This document shows, one piece after another, positions 1 through 5,270 of a DNA stretch of 8,863 nucleotides. Position 1 is the first letter of the stretch, and the number at the start of each line of letters is the position of its first letter. Both the position numbers and the translations under genes were made by a program. A model generated the notes under the pieces. That model was not told where the DNA came from and searched no databases. It saw only the letters and a program-made list of their open reading frames with translations. This DNA comes from an uncultured bacterium (GTDB taxonomy: Bacteria; Bacillota; Clostridia; Lachnospirales; Lachnospiraceae): assembly GCA_905214855.1 (NCBI GenBank), contig CAJMNU010000060.1:1-8863 (forward strand), in the 5' to 3' direction.

Positions 1-358
1 CATTGTAAAATCTGGTGATACATTGTCAAAGATTGCGAACATGTTCGGAACAAGCGTGGATGCAATAGCAAAATATAATAACATCGCAGATGTAAATAAA
101 ATTTCAGTTGGACAGGTTATCAAAAATCCGGCAAACGCTACTAGCAGTAAGGAGGAATACGACATGCCAGTTATTAAAGAAAGCAGCAGAGGAAAAGCAG
201 TCAAAATATGGCAGATCATTGTGGGTGTCAATGCAGATGGTATCTTTGGACAGGCTACAGAAACAGCTACAAAAGCATTTCAGAAAAAAGTTGGCATTGC
301 ACAGGATGGCATTGTCGGAAAAAACACATGGAGATATGGGCTTGAAAGTGTTGGGTGA
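1..358 (+). CDS. Phage endolysin, C-terminal part (LysM + peptidoglycan-binding domain), 5' truncated
   Basis: This is the 3' end of a cell-wall hydrolase whose catalytic domain lies upstream of the window. The frame is open from base 2 with no stop. The first visible residues (IVKSGDTLSKIANMFG) are a LysM domain already under way, so the TTG at 23, which falls inside this motif, is not the true start. LysM runs to about base 130 (ending GQVIKNP). A short Ser/Ala-rich linker follows, then a PG_binding_1-type domain with the family's DG.FG, FQ, DG.VG and TW signature (about 164-340). Both domains bind peptidoglycan, and phage amidases or muramidases commonly end this way. The catalytic class cannot be read from this part. 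The stop at 356-358 is 8 bases before the next start. An internal ribosome binding site sits in the linker (separate entry). Domain identity is secure; the role as phage endolysin is inferred from the phage neighbours. Confidence 0.88.
   Translation, partial: IVKSGDTLSKIANMFGTSVDAIAKYNNIADVNKISVGQVIKNPANATSSKEEYDMPVIKESSRGKAVKIWQIIVGVNADGIFGQATETATKAFQKKVGIAQDGIVGKNTWRYGLESVG
149..166 (+). promoter_or_regulatory. Internal Shine-Dalgarno and ATG inside the endolysin gene
   Basis: AAGGAGG at 149-155, an 8-base spacer, then ATG at 164-166. It matches the 3' end of 16S rRNA better than most of the gene-start sites in this window. For comparison, the 367 start has only a GGTG-like site. It sits within codons for the interdomain linker and defines the start of the short binding-domain product. 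Confidence 0.6.
164..358 (+). CDS. Probable internally initiated cell-wall-binding domain of the endolysin (64 aa)
   Basis: The ATG at 164 is in frame with the endolysin and lies exactly at the end of the LysM-PGBD linker. AAGGAGG at 149-155 precedes it, with 8 bases between, which is near-optimal for a Gram-positive ribosome binding site. Initiation here would give a 64-residue protein (starting MPVIKES, ending LESVG) consisting of the whole peptidoglycan-binding domain and nothing else. Secondary translation products made of the binding domain alone are known for some Gram-positive phage endolysins, including clostridial and enterococcal ones, where they co-assemble with the full-length enzyme. 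That precedent and the precise domain-boundary placement support a real product. Expression is not shown by the sequence itself; AGGAGG-like codons encoding Lys-Glu-Glu in a linker could arise by chance. Confidence 0.55.
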   Translation: MPVIKESSRGKAVKIWQIIVGVNADGIFGQATETATKAFQKKVGIAQDGIVGKNTWRYGLESVG

Positions 359-366
359 TTTTCTAA

Positions 367-807
367 GTGGGAAGACCAAACAAATATGATACAAATGTGA
401 AACCGTATCTGGATGACATTAAAAAAATGTGTCTGACTATGACGGAGGAACAAATAGCAGCAACTTTGGGAGTTGCTTATAGTAGTTTTCGTGTTTATAA
501 AAAGCAATATCCGGCATTAGAAAACAGTTTAAAAAAGGGACGCTTTGAACTTGTTCTGGAGCTTAGGAGTGCATTGATAAAGCGTGCTAAAGGTTTTAAG
601 TATGCTGAGACAAAAGAAACAATTGAGAACGGTATTGTTACAAAAATTGAGAAAACAGTAAAAACGGCATTACCTGACGTTGCGGCGTTGAACCTTGCAC
701 TTAAAAATTATGACAAAGACAACTGGAGCAACGATCCACAGGTTCTTGATCTTAGAAAAAAAGAATTAAAATTAAGAGAGCAACAAATAAAAGCTAATGA
801 TTGGTAG
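367..807 (+). CDS. Helix-turn-helix phage protein, small-terminase-like
   Basis: A 146-residue protein. The GTG start at 367 is chosen because it directly yields the MGRPNKYD N-terminus, typical of a family of short Firmicute phage HTH proteins; a weak GGTG site overlaps the preceding endolysin stop. Residues 26-48 (TEEQIAATLGVAYSSFRVYKK) form a clear helix-turn-helix. Residues 57-77 are helical, 79-100 look like a beta hairpin (ETKETIENGIVTKIEKTVK), 103-123 carry the PDVAALNLALKNYDKDNW segment, and 126-142 are a charged coiled-coil-like tail. Such proteins are variously annotated as small terminase, transposase-type HTH or regulator. The domain order (HTH, central helices, beta hairpin, tail) fits a small terminase DNA-recognition subunit. 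A P27-like small terminase is also present at 3230, so this one may instead be a regulator or a second packaging factor. The DNA-binding fold is well supported; the role is not. Confidence 0.7.
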   Translation: MGRPNKYDTNVKPYLDDIKKMCLTMTEEQIAATLGVAYSSFRVYKKQYPALENSLKKGRFELVLELRSALIKRAKGFKYAETKETIENGIVTKIEKTVKTALPDVAALNLALKNYDKDNWSNDPQVLDLRKKELKLREQQIKANDW

Positions 808-813
808 GTAAAA

Positions 814-1113
814 ATGAAACAAAAAGCATTTCTGATCAAAGAAAACAAATCATTTTTAGAATCAGAGCCTGTGCAACGTATTGATGGATTGGTAATTAAT
901 ACGAACATGTGGCAGTCGCAACAGGTTATTATTCAAAGTGAAAAAATCGAAAGTGAGAACACTATATGTGATGTGTATATCTCTAATGAATCATTATCGG
1001 TTTTTGAAAAAGCAAAAATAAAAGGACGTTGTGAAGCTGGAAAATTGATTTTGACATGTGCTAAAGTGCCAACGGCTGCGATTGCAATTGATGTCATAAA
1101 GGTGGTGGGATAA
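814..1113 (+). CDS. Small beta-type phage structural protein (fibre-associated), function unknown
   Basis: A 99-residue protein starting at ATG 814, six bases after the previous stop. It is rich in alternating hydrophobic residues and predicted to be mostly beta strand. I see no enzyme motif, signal peptide or membrane segment. The pattern of a central Trp (W33), a run of beta strands and a C-terminal PTAAIAIDVIKVVG strand resembles the short beta-sandwich proteins that precede tail-fibre genes in Firmicute phages; that is family-style recognition, not a firm match. The last base of its TAA stop is the first base of the next gene's ATG (1113), so the two are very likely translationally coupled and made in related amounts. 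The most plausible role is a small fibre or baseplate-associated component, or a fibre chaperone. Confidence 0.5.
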   Translation: MKQKAFLIKENKSFLESEPVQRIDGLVINTNMWQSQQVIIQSEKIESENTICDVYISNESLSVFEKAKIKGRCEAGKLILTCAKVPTAAIAIDVIKVVG

Positions 1114-2123
1114 TGCCTGTAAGGTTTAACACAAGCGGTGGCAGCGGGATAGATACAAGTGAATTGACTGCAGAACGGGTACACGTCCTACAAGATAAAA
1201 TATTTTATGGTTGTGAGAGTGATGAACCACAAAGGGGCGGAATGCCAAACATCTCTTTTCGAACTTTGGATAGAGAAGGTTCAACTGCCAGAGTAGTCAA
1301 TATAGATAATTTTACAATTGCAAGTGCTGGATATTGTGCAGATGTTACCTTTGAGTCAGCTTACATTGGCTATATAAATGCTACACGGTTTGTACACGCA
1401 GTGTATGGGATTCACCCAGATTGCGTTAAATATGGTCAGGCTATTGGGGCAAATCCGGCAGGCGGAGGTTTTCATGCGACAGGTAATTTTACAGGAGATG
1501 CTAATATTTCTAGCGAGGACGTTAGGCGGGGAAAAATAGCATATTCAAAAGGACAAAAAATTATCGGCAATATGAAGGAAATAGGCATGATTTCTTACCG
1601 ACCGACTACCGTGAGTCAATTTATAGAGTCTGAACAATTTATCTCTGGTCAGTTAGAGATACAAGGAGACAAAAACCTCATTGCTGCTAACATCAAAAAA
1701 GGTGTAACTATATTTGGTGTAACTGGCACATGGGAAGGATATGTGCCAACGGTGAACGATTTGTATTTACGAGGAAATCAGTTAGTGCCGTGGAGAGCAA
1801 TCAGCAGTGCAACATTTGAAGCTGAACAAATCACTATAAGTAGTAATGGAGGAAAGATTGGAACTTCGAATCCTGTAAATCTTGTAGGAAAAAGACAATT
1901 ACACGTTCAATATAGTTCGATAGGAATAGAGCCTTCTGTATCTGCTCTTGCGGCATGGGCAAACTATGGTCAACCAGGAAGTATCCATATGGGAAATCAT
2001 TTTGAGGTGGAAGGAGAGCAAGTAGCAACATTTGATTTGAGTAATGCTCAAGTTAATCAAAAAATTCAGCTTAATTTCAATGCTATCGGAAAACGTTACA
2101 TCAAACGAATTTGGTTAAGTTAA
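1113..2123 (+). CDS. Tail fibre / receptor-binding-type protein
   Basis: A 336-residue protein with ATG at 1113 overlapping the previous stop and an AAGGTGGTGGGA site just upstream. It contains three diverged copies of a motif common in Firmicute phage fibre and minor tail proteins: residues 19-46 (TAERVHVLQDKIFYG to GGMPN), 133-154 (SEDVRRGKIAYSKGQKIIGNM) and 191-209 (ANIKKGVTIFGVTGTWEG). A Gly-rich stretch lies at 111-128. The C-terminal part, about 215-336, is beta-rich and ends in YIKRIWLS, as expected for a receptor-binding or carbohydrate-binding head. No catalytic motif is visible, so hydrolase activity is not claimed. The likely place is the tip of the tail, where it would contact the host surface. 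It follows the lysis gene rather than the tail tape-measure/baseplate genes, which lie outside the window. Confidence 0.7.
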   Translation: MPVRFNTSGGSGIDTSELTAERVHVLQDKIFYGCESDEPQRGGMPNISFRTLDREGSTARVVNIDNFTIASAGYCADVTFESAYIGYINATRFVHAVYGIHPDCVKYGQAIGANPAGGGFHATGNFTGDANISSEDVRRGKIAYSKGQKIIGNMKEIGMISYRPTTVSQFIESEQFISGQLEIQGDKNLIAANIKKGVTIFGVTGTWEGYVPTVNDLYLRGNQLVPWRAISSATFEAEQITISSNGGKIGTSNPVNLVGKRQLHVQYSSIGIEPSVSALAAWANYGQPGSIHMGNHFEVEGEQVATFDLSNAQVNQKIQLNFNAIGKRYIKRIWLS

Positions 2124-2154
2124 AAAATTTCACAATAGAAAAGGAGAAAAAACT

Positions 2155-2406
2155 ATGAGTAAAAAATGTTATCACGAAGAACACGGAGTAAATTTCAATG
2201 ATCTGCACAATGCTACTCCAGATCCAAACTGCACATGTGACGTAGGTATCACAGGACCAGCAGCAGTAAAGGTAGATGAGAATGAGAAGAAAGGTAATTG
2301 TTATCACAACCATAAGGGAGTAGATTTCAATGACCTTCATGGAGCAAAGCCGGATCCGGATTGTACATGTGATGTAGGAGCAACGGGACCAGCAGCAGTA
2401 AAGTAA
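2155..2406 (+). CDS. Unrecognised 83-aa Cys/His protein of two tandem 35-residue repeats
   Basis: ATG at 2155 follows a strong AAGGAG (2141-2146) with an 8-base spacer. The protein is almost entirely two copies of one unit, residues 5-39 and 49-83, joined by a charged linker (VDENEKKGN); it ends with the last residue of repeat 2. Of the 35 positions, 27 are identical. Each copy has C-Y-H at the start, GVxFNDLH, then PDPxCTCDVGxTGPAAVK. Conserved Cys and His sit at unit positions 1, 3, 14, 22 and 24, a pattern that could bind a metal ion or form disulfides. Ten of the 27 identical residues use different codons in the two copies, so the unit has been kept at protein level since duplication. I do not recognise the family. 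It sits between a fibre gene and the HNH-kinase gene. There is no signal peptide or membrane segment. Function unknown. Confidence 0.8.
   Translation: MSKKCYHEEHGVNFNDLHNATPDPNCTCDVGITGPAAVKVDENEKKGNCYHNHKGVDFNDLHGAKPDPDCTCDVGATGPAAVK
2167..2271 (+). repeat. Tandem coding repeat, copy 1 (105 bp)
   Basis: The first of two 105-base units encoding the CYH...CTCDVG...AAVK module. It pairs with 2299-2403, 27 bases further on. The last 18 bases (GGACCAGCAGCAGTAAAG) are identical in both copies, while the middle carries many silent differences. Confidence 0.85.
2299..2403 (+). repeat. Tandem coding repeat, copy 2 (105 bp)
   Basis: The second copy of the 105-base unit, directly followed by the TAA stop at 2404-2406. 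Compared with copy 1, 17 codons are identical, 10 differ silently and 8 change the amino acid. Confidence 0.85.
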
Positions 2407-2429
2407 AATTGATAAAATGAGGAATAAAG

Positions 2430-3122
2430 ATGACATACAAAGGACTGAGTGATTTCTATAGATCAAGAGAATGGGCATTATTCAGGCTGGGTGTTATTAA
2501 TAACAGGCTGTCTGATGATGGTATGACAATATGTGAGCATTGCGGGCAGCCTATTGTAAAAAATTATGACATTATAGCACATCACATCATAGAGCTTACA
2601 GAGAGAAATGTATTTGATATTGAAATCAGTTTAAACCCTGCAAACATCATGTTAGTACATCATGTATGTCATAATAAAATTCATAATAAATTAGGGACAA
2701 TCAAAAGGGAAATTTATCTTGTATATGGTTCTCCGTTATCAGGGAAATCTTCATGGGTAGATAGTGTAAAAGAACCAGGCGATCTTATTGTTGATATGGA
2801 CTTGATCTGGATGGCAGTGAGCGGATGTAATAAGTATGTGAAACCAGATCGGCTAAAGAATAATGTATTTGCTGTTCGTGATCTTCTCATTGAACAAGTG
2901 CGAATGGGCGTTGGAAGTTGGAAGAATGCTTATATAGTCGGTGGTTATCCCTTGCAAGGTGAACGTGAACGGGTGTGCAAAAAATTAGGAGCAAAAGAAA
3001 TCTATATTGAATGCAGCAGGGAAGAATGTTTATCACGGCTTGCAGCAGATAAAGAAAGAAACAATGAATGGAAGAAATATATTGAAGAATGGTGGAGCAA
3101 GTACGCCCCCAGGGTCTATTAA
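2430..3122 (+). CDS. HNH endonuclease fused to a P-loop (polynucleotide-kinase-like) domain
   Basis: A 230-residue protein; ATG at 2430 with a TGAGGA site about six bases upstream. Residues 1-88 are an HNH nuclease: Cys35-x2-Cys38 zinc knuckle, the His pair 51-52 (IIAHHIIEL), Asn72 (PANIMLVHH), and Cys80-HNKIH with His85 completing the site. Residues 93-230 are a P-loop domain: Walker A GSPLSGKS at 100-107, a DMD acidic motif at 122-124, and an Arg-containing lid-like segment (CSREECLSRL, 195-204). This resembles T4 polynucleotide kinase-type folds (GxPxSGKSxW). HNH proteins beside the terminase genes of HK97-like cos phages take part in cos cleavage and packaging, and the position here (just before the cos candidate and small terminase) fits that. 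Whether the second domain phosphorylates DNA ends or merely hydrolyses ATP is unknown. Domain assignments are firm; the combined function is inference. Confidence 0.85.
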   Translation: MTYKGLSDFYRSREWALFRLGVINNRLSDDGMTICEHCGQPIVKNYDIIAHHIIELTERNVFDIEISLNPANIMLVHHVCHNKIHNKLGTIKREIYLVYGSPLSGKSSWVDSVKEPGDLIVDMDLIWMAVSGCNKYVKPDRLKNNVFAVRDLLIEQVRMGVGSWKNAYIVGGYPLQGERERVCKKLGAKEIYIECSREECLSRLAADKERNNEWKKYIEEWWSKYAPRVY

Positions 3123-3154
3123 AAATCTTCCACTGGGGAACTGTTGAGGGGTAC
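3101..3154 (+). other. Candidate cos region (G/C runs with dyad symmetry between HNH and small terminase)
   Basis: In otherwise AT-rich DNA, a C run (GTACGCCCCCAGGG, 3101-3114) and two G runs (CACTGGGG at 3131-3138 and GAGGGGTAC at 3146-3154) are spread over 54 bases. The outer arms GTAC-g-CCCC and GGGGTAC are imperfect inverted repeats; CCCCA (3107-3111) also pairs with TGGGG (3134-3138). The region overlaps the last codons of the HNH-kinase gene and precedes the P27-like small terminase, the place where cos lies in HK97-like Gram-positive cos phages. Position and composition support it; the cut site cannot be located from sequence alone. Confidence 0.4.
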
Positions 3155-3158
3155 ATTT

Positions 3159-3200
3159 CTTTCGCAGAAAGTGAAAAATCACTTTTTCAAATTTGAAAAA
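3159..3200. repeat. Nested inverted repeats, including a perfect 18-bp palindrome
   Basis: Three overlapping dyads lie in 42 bases of the only long gap. These are CTTTC-gca-GAAAG (3159-3171), AAAGTGA-aaaa-TCACTTT (3168-3185), and a perfect 18-bp palindrome, TTTTTCAAATTTGAAAAA (3183-3200). Perfect dyads of this length are unusual by chance even in AT-rich DNA. They could be terminase-binding sites next to cos, an operator, or folded RNA controlling the next gene. Confidence 0.6.
3168..3187 (+). terminator. Weak terminator-like hairpin
   Basis: The 7-bp stem AAAGTGA/TCACTTT with an AAAA loop runs directly into a five-T tract (3183-3187). The shape is that of an intrinsic terminator, but the stem is A/T-rich and weak. 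Downstream packaging genes appear to belong to the same transcript, so it may act only as a partial attenuator or not at all. Confidence 0.25.
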
Positions 3201-3229
3201 TGAAAAAAATATAAGAAAGGATCTTATCT

Positions 3230-3544
3230 ATGAGCAGGAAAGAAGAATTAATTAGATATTTTTGCAATACAGATTCGGATAAATGTTTAATGATCCCGGT
3301 TATAGATGAGATTCTTTTTATAGAATCTCAGCTTGCCAACCTTAAATCTCTTCCTTTTATTAAAGTATATCCGTCCAACCCGGAGATGCAAAAAGCGACA
3401 CCTGCATCAAAGTTATACACACAGCTTGAAGCTCAATATAACTCAACTGTCAGGACGCTTATAGCACTTTCCGGGGAAAACGGGACGGGAGAAAATTCAC
3501 CTTTGCGGGAATGGGCGAAAAATTATGGAGGTAAAAAACAGTGA
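3230..3544 (+). CDS. Phage terminase small subunit, P27-like
   Basis: A 104-residue protein with ATG at 3230, preceded by an AGAAAGGAT site at 3214-3222. The middle and end show the pattern I associate with short P27-type small terminases of Firmicute phages: an acidic helix (IDEILFIESQLANLKSLPFI), the KATPASKLYTQL segment near residues 55-66, a second long helix, and a C-terminal SPLREWAKN near residues 90-98. The small subunit recognises packaging DNA and regulates the large subunit. It is shorter than many P27 members and lacks an obvious N-terminal HTH, so DNA recognition might be shared with the HTH protein at 367 or the HNH protein. The upstream HNH gene and cos candidate support the call. 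The usual partner, the large terminase, starts 1.7 kb further on, separated by two fibre-type genes, which is unusual. Its TGA stop overlaps the next GTG start. Confidence 0.75.
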   Translation: MSRKEELIRYFCNTDSDKCLMIPVIDEILFIESQLANLKSLPFIKVYPSNPEMQKATPASKLYTQLEAQYNSTVRTLIALSGENGTGENSPLREWAKNYGGKKQ

Positions 3545-3816
3545 TTGTAAAACAGTTAAATTTAACATCGGGCGTGGCTCAGGAAGTAAAATTCAATGAA
3601 CCGCATTATAGATTTTTAGTGAAAAACTTTACAAGCGGAGACATTAAAGTGTCCGTAGGTGAACCGATCAGTGAAGACAACTATGCAATCATTCCCTCAG
3701 ACTCATGGGAGAAGATTTCTAATAATGAAAAATATTGTTGGGATGTATTCGCAGCAGATAGTTTGTTTGTAGAATCCGCAAACGGTGGGACAGTTGAGGT
3801 AAGAGTTTTATGTTAA
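3541..3816 (+). CDS. Small beta-type phage protein (fibre-cassette partner), function unknown
   Basis: A 91-residue protein. The GTG start at 3541 is supported by GGAGGT at 3527-3532 (8-base spacer) and the GTGA overlap with the small-terminase stop. It appears to be an all-beta domain: alternating hydrophobics, RFLVKNFTSGDIKVSVGE near residues 24-41, YAIIPSDSWEKI, and a final VEVRVL strand. I see no enzyme, membrane or signal features. Small proteins of this style (a KNFTSGDIKVSV-type strand pair and IIPSDSW-type turn) occur next to phage structural genes, but no function is established that I can name. It overlaps the next gene by seven bases, so the two are probably coupled. The likeliest role is a virion decoration or fibre-attachment part. 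The layout mirrors the 814/1113 pair. Confidence 0.55.
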   Translation: MIVKQLNLTSGVAQEVKFNEPHYRFLVKNFTSGDIKVSVGEPISEDNYAIIPSDSWEKISNNEKYCWDVFAADSLFVESANGGTVEVRVLC

Positions 3817-5270
3817 AAAATGATGTGATCGGGGATGAAATTTGTGGAAAATTGCATCCGGCTGAAAAAAGTATGCTTATGACTGCGTCTGGTAGAGTAT
3901 TGACACTTGTTAATACACTTGAAAAACCTTTTGAATCGTTGCGACTGTTCGGAAAAAGTGAACAGTTCAAGACAAATGGACTACAGCTATATAATGGATC
4001 TACTATTACGCTTGCACCATCAAATAGTAGCACAGGTTTTACATACGCTACGGAATATCTTTTAGATGTTATAAAAAAACTTCCTGCTGGAGTGTATAGT
4101 GTTTCATACACTCTTAAAGAAACAGGGGATTTAGGAACAGGTGTTGGGAAAATAACTCTTCAGGATTCATTAAATAATATGCTCGTTAATGCGCTTAACA
4201 CTTTTGAATTAACAGACGATATTAAGAATAAAGTTGAAAAAGTAGCTTTGTATGGTCGTGTTAAATCTCCAAGTACAGTTGTTAATTTTATGCTAAATGC
4301 TGGCAATAAGCCAAAGCCTTACGAACCCTATACAGGCGGCATTCCATCTCCTAATCTGGATTATCCACAAAATGTTAATTCTGGAAATGCTGGTGAAATT
4401 AATGTAAGTGTACTTGGAAAGAATATCTTACATCCAGAAGTTGATTCAAATACCAAAATTTTTCTTCCTAAAGGGACACAATTAAGCGTTTCCACTGAAA
4501 ACAATCAATCATCATTAGGAGGAAGCATTCTTCTAAAATCCAAAAACGGAAGTAAAATATGGTTAGGAATCAATAAAGGAGACACACAAAAAAGTATTGT
4601 ATTGAAAGAAGACGCAATTGAGATTAACAACAAACTTGTTGCTGGGGTGAATCATGCACTATTTATTGGAAATATTCAAGATTATGAACCATACAAACCA
4701 GTACAGACTCTTACTTTAGATGTTCAAGGCGATTTATATGGCATTCCAGTTAGCAAAAACGGAAACTATACAGATGAAAAAGGACAGCAGTGGGTGTGTA
4801 ATGAGATTGATTGTGATCGCAGAAAATATATACAGAGATTGGCATATGAAATAGTAGATAAATCAACACTAAATATAGTTGCATTGAGTGAAAACACATT
4901 TAGATTTGCTGTTTGTAAAACAAAAAACTCATATAAAATGTCAGATGCAATGTCAAATTTTGCGCCATTTTTTATCTGGGCAAACTCTAAAAGAAGTTTC
5001 GCAATTAATGGAAATCAACTGTATTATGGTCATACAGAAGTCACAACAGCCGAGGAAATTAAACAAAAATTTGAGGCTTTACAAAAAATTGAGATATTAG
5101 GTCAACTTGCAGAACCAGTTGAACACGATCTGACAGCAGAAGAGATTGAACAATATAAAGCTCTGCATACATATAATGGCACAACAGTGTTGGGTAATGA
5201 TGCAGAACTATGGATGGAAGTAAAATATAAAGCAAAACCTGCAGGAATGCGTAACCGGATGGTGAAATAG
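3810..5270 (+). CDS. Fibre-like phage structural protein (486 aa) between the terminase genes
   Basis: ATG at 3810 lies inside the end of the previous gene, with GAGGTAA at 3796-3802 seven bases upstream. Several segments are typical of Firmicute phage tail-fibre/minor structural proteins. These include KPYEPYTGGIPSPNLDYPQ (169-187), VSVLGKNIL (199-207), DYEPYKPVQTLTLD (291-304), GIPVSKNGNYTDEKGQQWVCNEID (311-334), and a C-terminal segment with EPVEHDLTAEEIEQYKALHTY (435-455) before a beta strand ending MEVKYKAKP. Two YEPY modules (171-174 and 292-295) suggest an internally duplicated beta-domain plan. The N-terminus (about 1-30) is probably the attachment part. No hydrolase motif is seen. 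Expected role: a virion fibre for host contact; whether it is on the tail or the head is unknown. Its place between small and large terminase is unusual. The TAG stop directly abuts the large-terminase start. Confidence 0.7.
   Translation: MLKNDVIGDEICGKLHPAEKSMLMTASGRVLTLVNTLEKPFESLRLFGKSEQFKTNGLQLYNGSTITLAPSNSSTGFTYATEYLLDVIKKLPAGVYSVSYTLKETGDLGTGVGKITLQDSLNNMLVNALNTFELTDDIKNKVEKVALYGRVKSPSTVVNFMLNAGNKPKPYEPYTGGIPSPNLDYPQNVNSGNAGEINVSVLGKNILHPEVDSNTKIFLPKGTQLSVSTENNQSSLGGSILLKSKNGSKIWLGINKGDTQKSIVLKEDAIEINNKLVAGVNHALFIGNIQDYEPYKPVQTLTLDVQGDLYGIPVSKNGNYTDEKGQQWVCNEIDCDRRKYIQRLAYEIVDKSTLNIVALSENTFRFAVCKTKNSYKMSDAMSNFAPFFIWANSKRSFAINGNQLYYGHTEVTTAEEIKQKFEALQKIEILGQLAEPVEHDLTAEEIEQYKALHTYNGTTVLGNDAELWMEVKYKAKPAGMRNRMVK

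Noticed and set aside
23..358. TTG at 23 as the start of a complete small LysM protein
   Set aside because: The frame is open upstream to base 2 and the residues before the TTG (IVKSGDT) are the conserved beginning of the same LysM domain, so the gene starts outside the window.
1113..2123. Diversity-generating retroelement target in the fibre C-terminus
   Set aside because: No reverse transcriptase, template repeat or adenine-biased variable copy is present in the window.
2155..2406. Cys-rich repeats as a peptide natural-product (RiPP) precursor
   Set aside because: There is no leader/core organisation, no modifying enzyme nearby, and the conserved parts span the whole unit as in a folded domain.
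2101..2478. Antisense open frame of 125 codons opposite the Cys/His repeat gene
   Set aside because: It mirrors the repeated sequence of the sense gene, has no ribosome site or recognisable product, and crosses three sense gene boundaries. The synonymous substitutions between repeats favour the sense frame.
3186..3215. Sigma-A promoter (TTCAAA ... TATAAG) before the small terminase
   Set aside because: The -35 match is poor, and a transcript starting about 7 bases after TATAAG would begin at or after the AGAAAGGAT ribosome site and lose it.
3719..4111. Antisense open frame over the start of the 486-residue fibre gene
   Set aside because: No domain, no ribosome site, and the sense frames on both sides have good start signals and recognisable motifs.
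3541..5270. One fibre gene split by a frameshift at the 3810-3816 overlap
   Set aside because: The second frame has its own ATG and a well-placed GAGGTAA site, and the upstream frame forms a compact complete domain, so two coupled genes explain it better.
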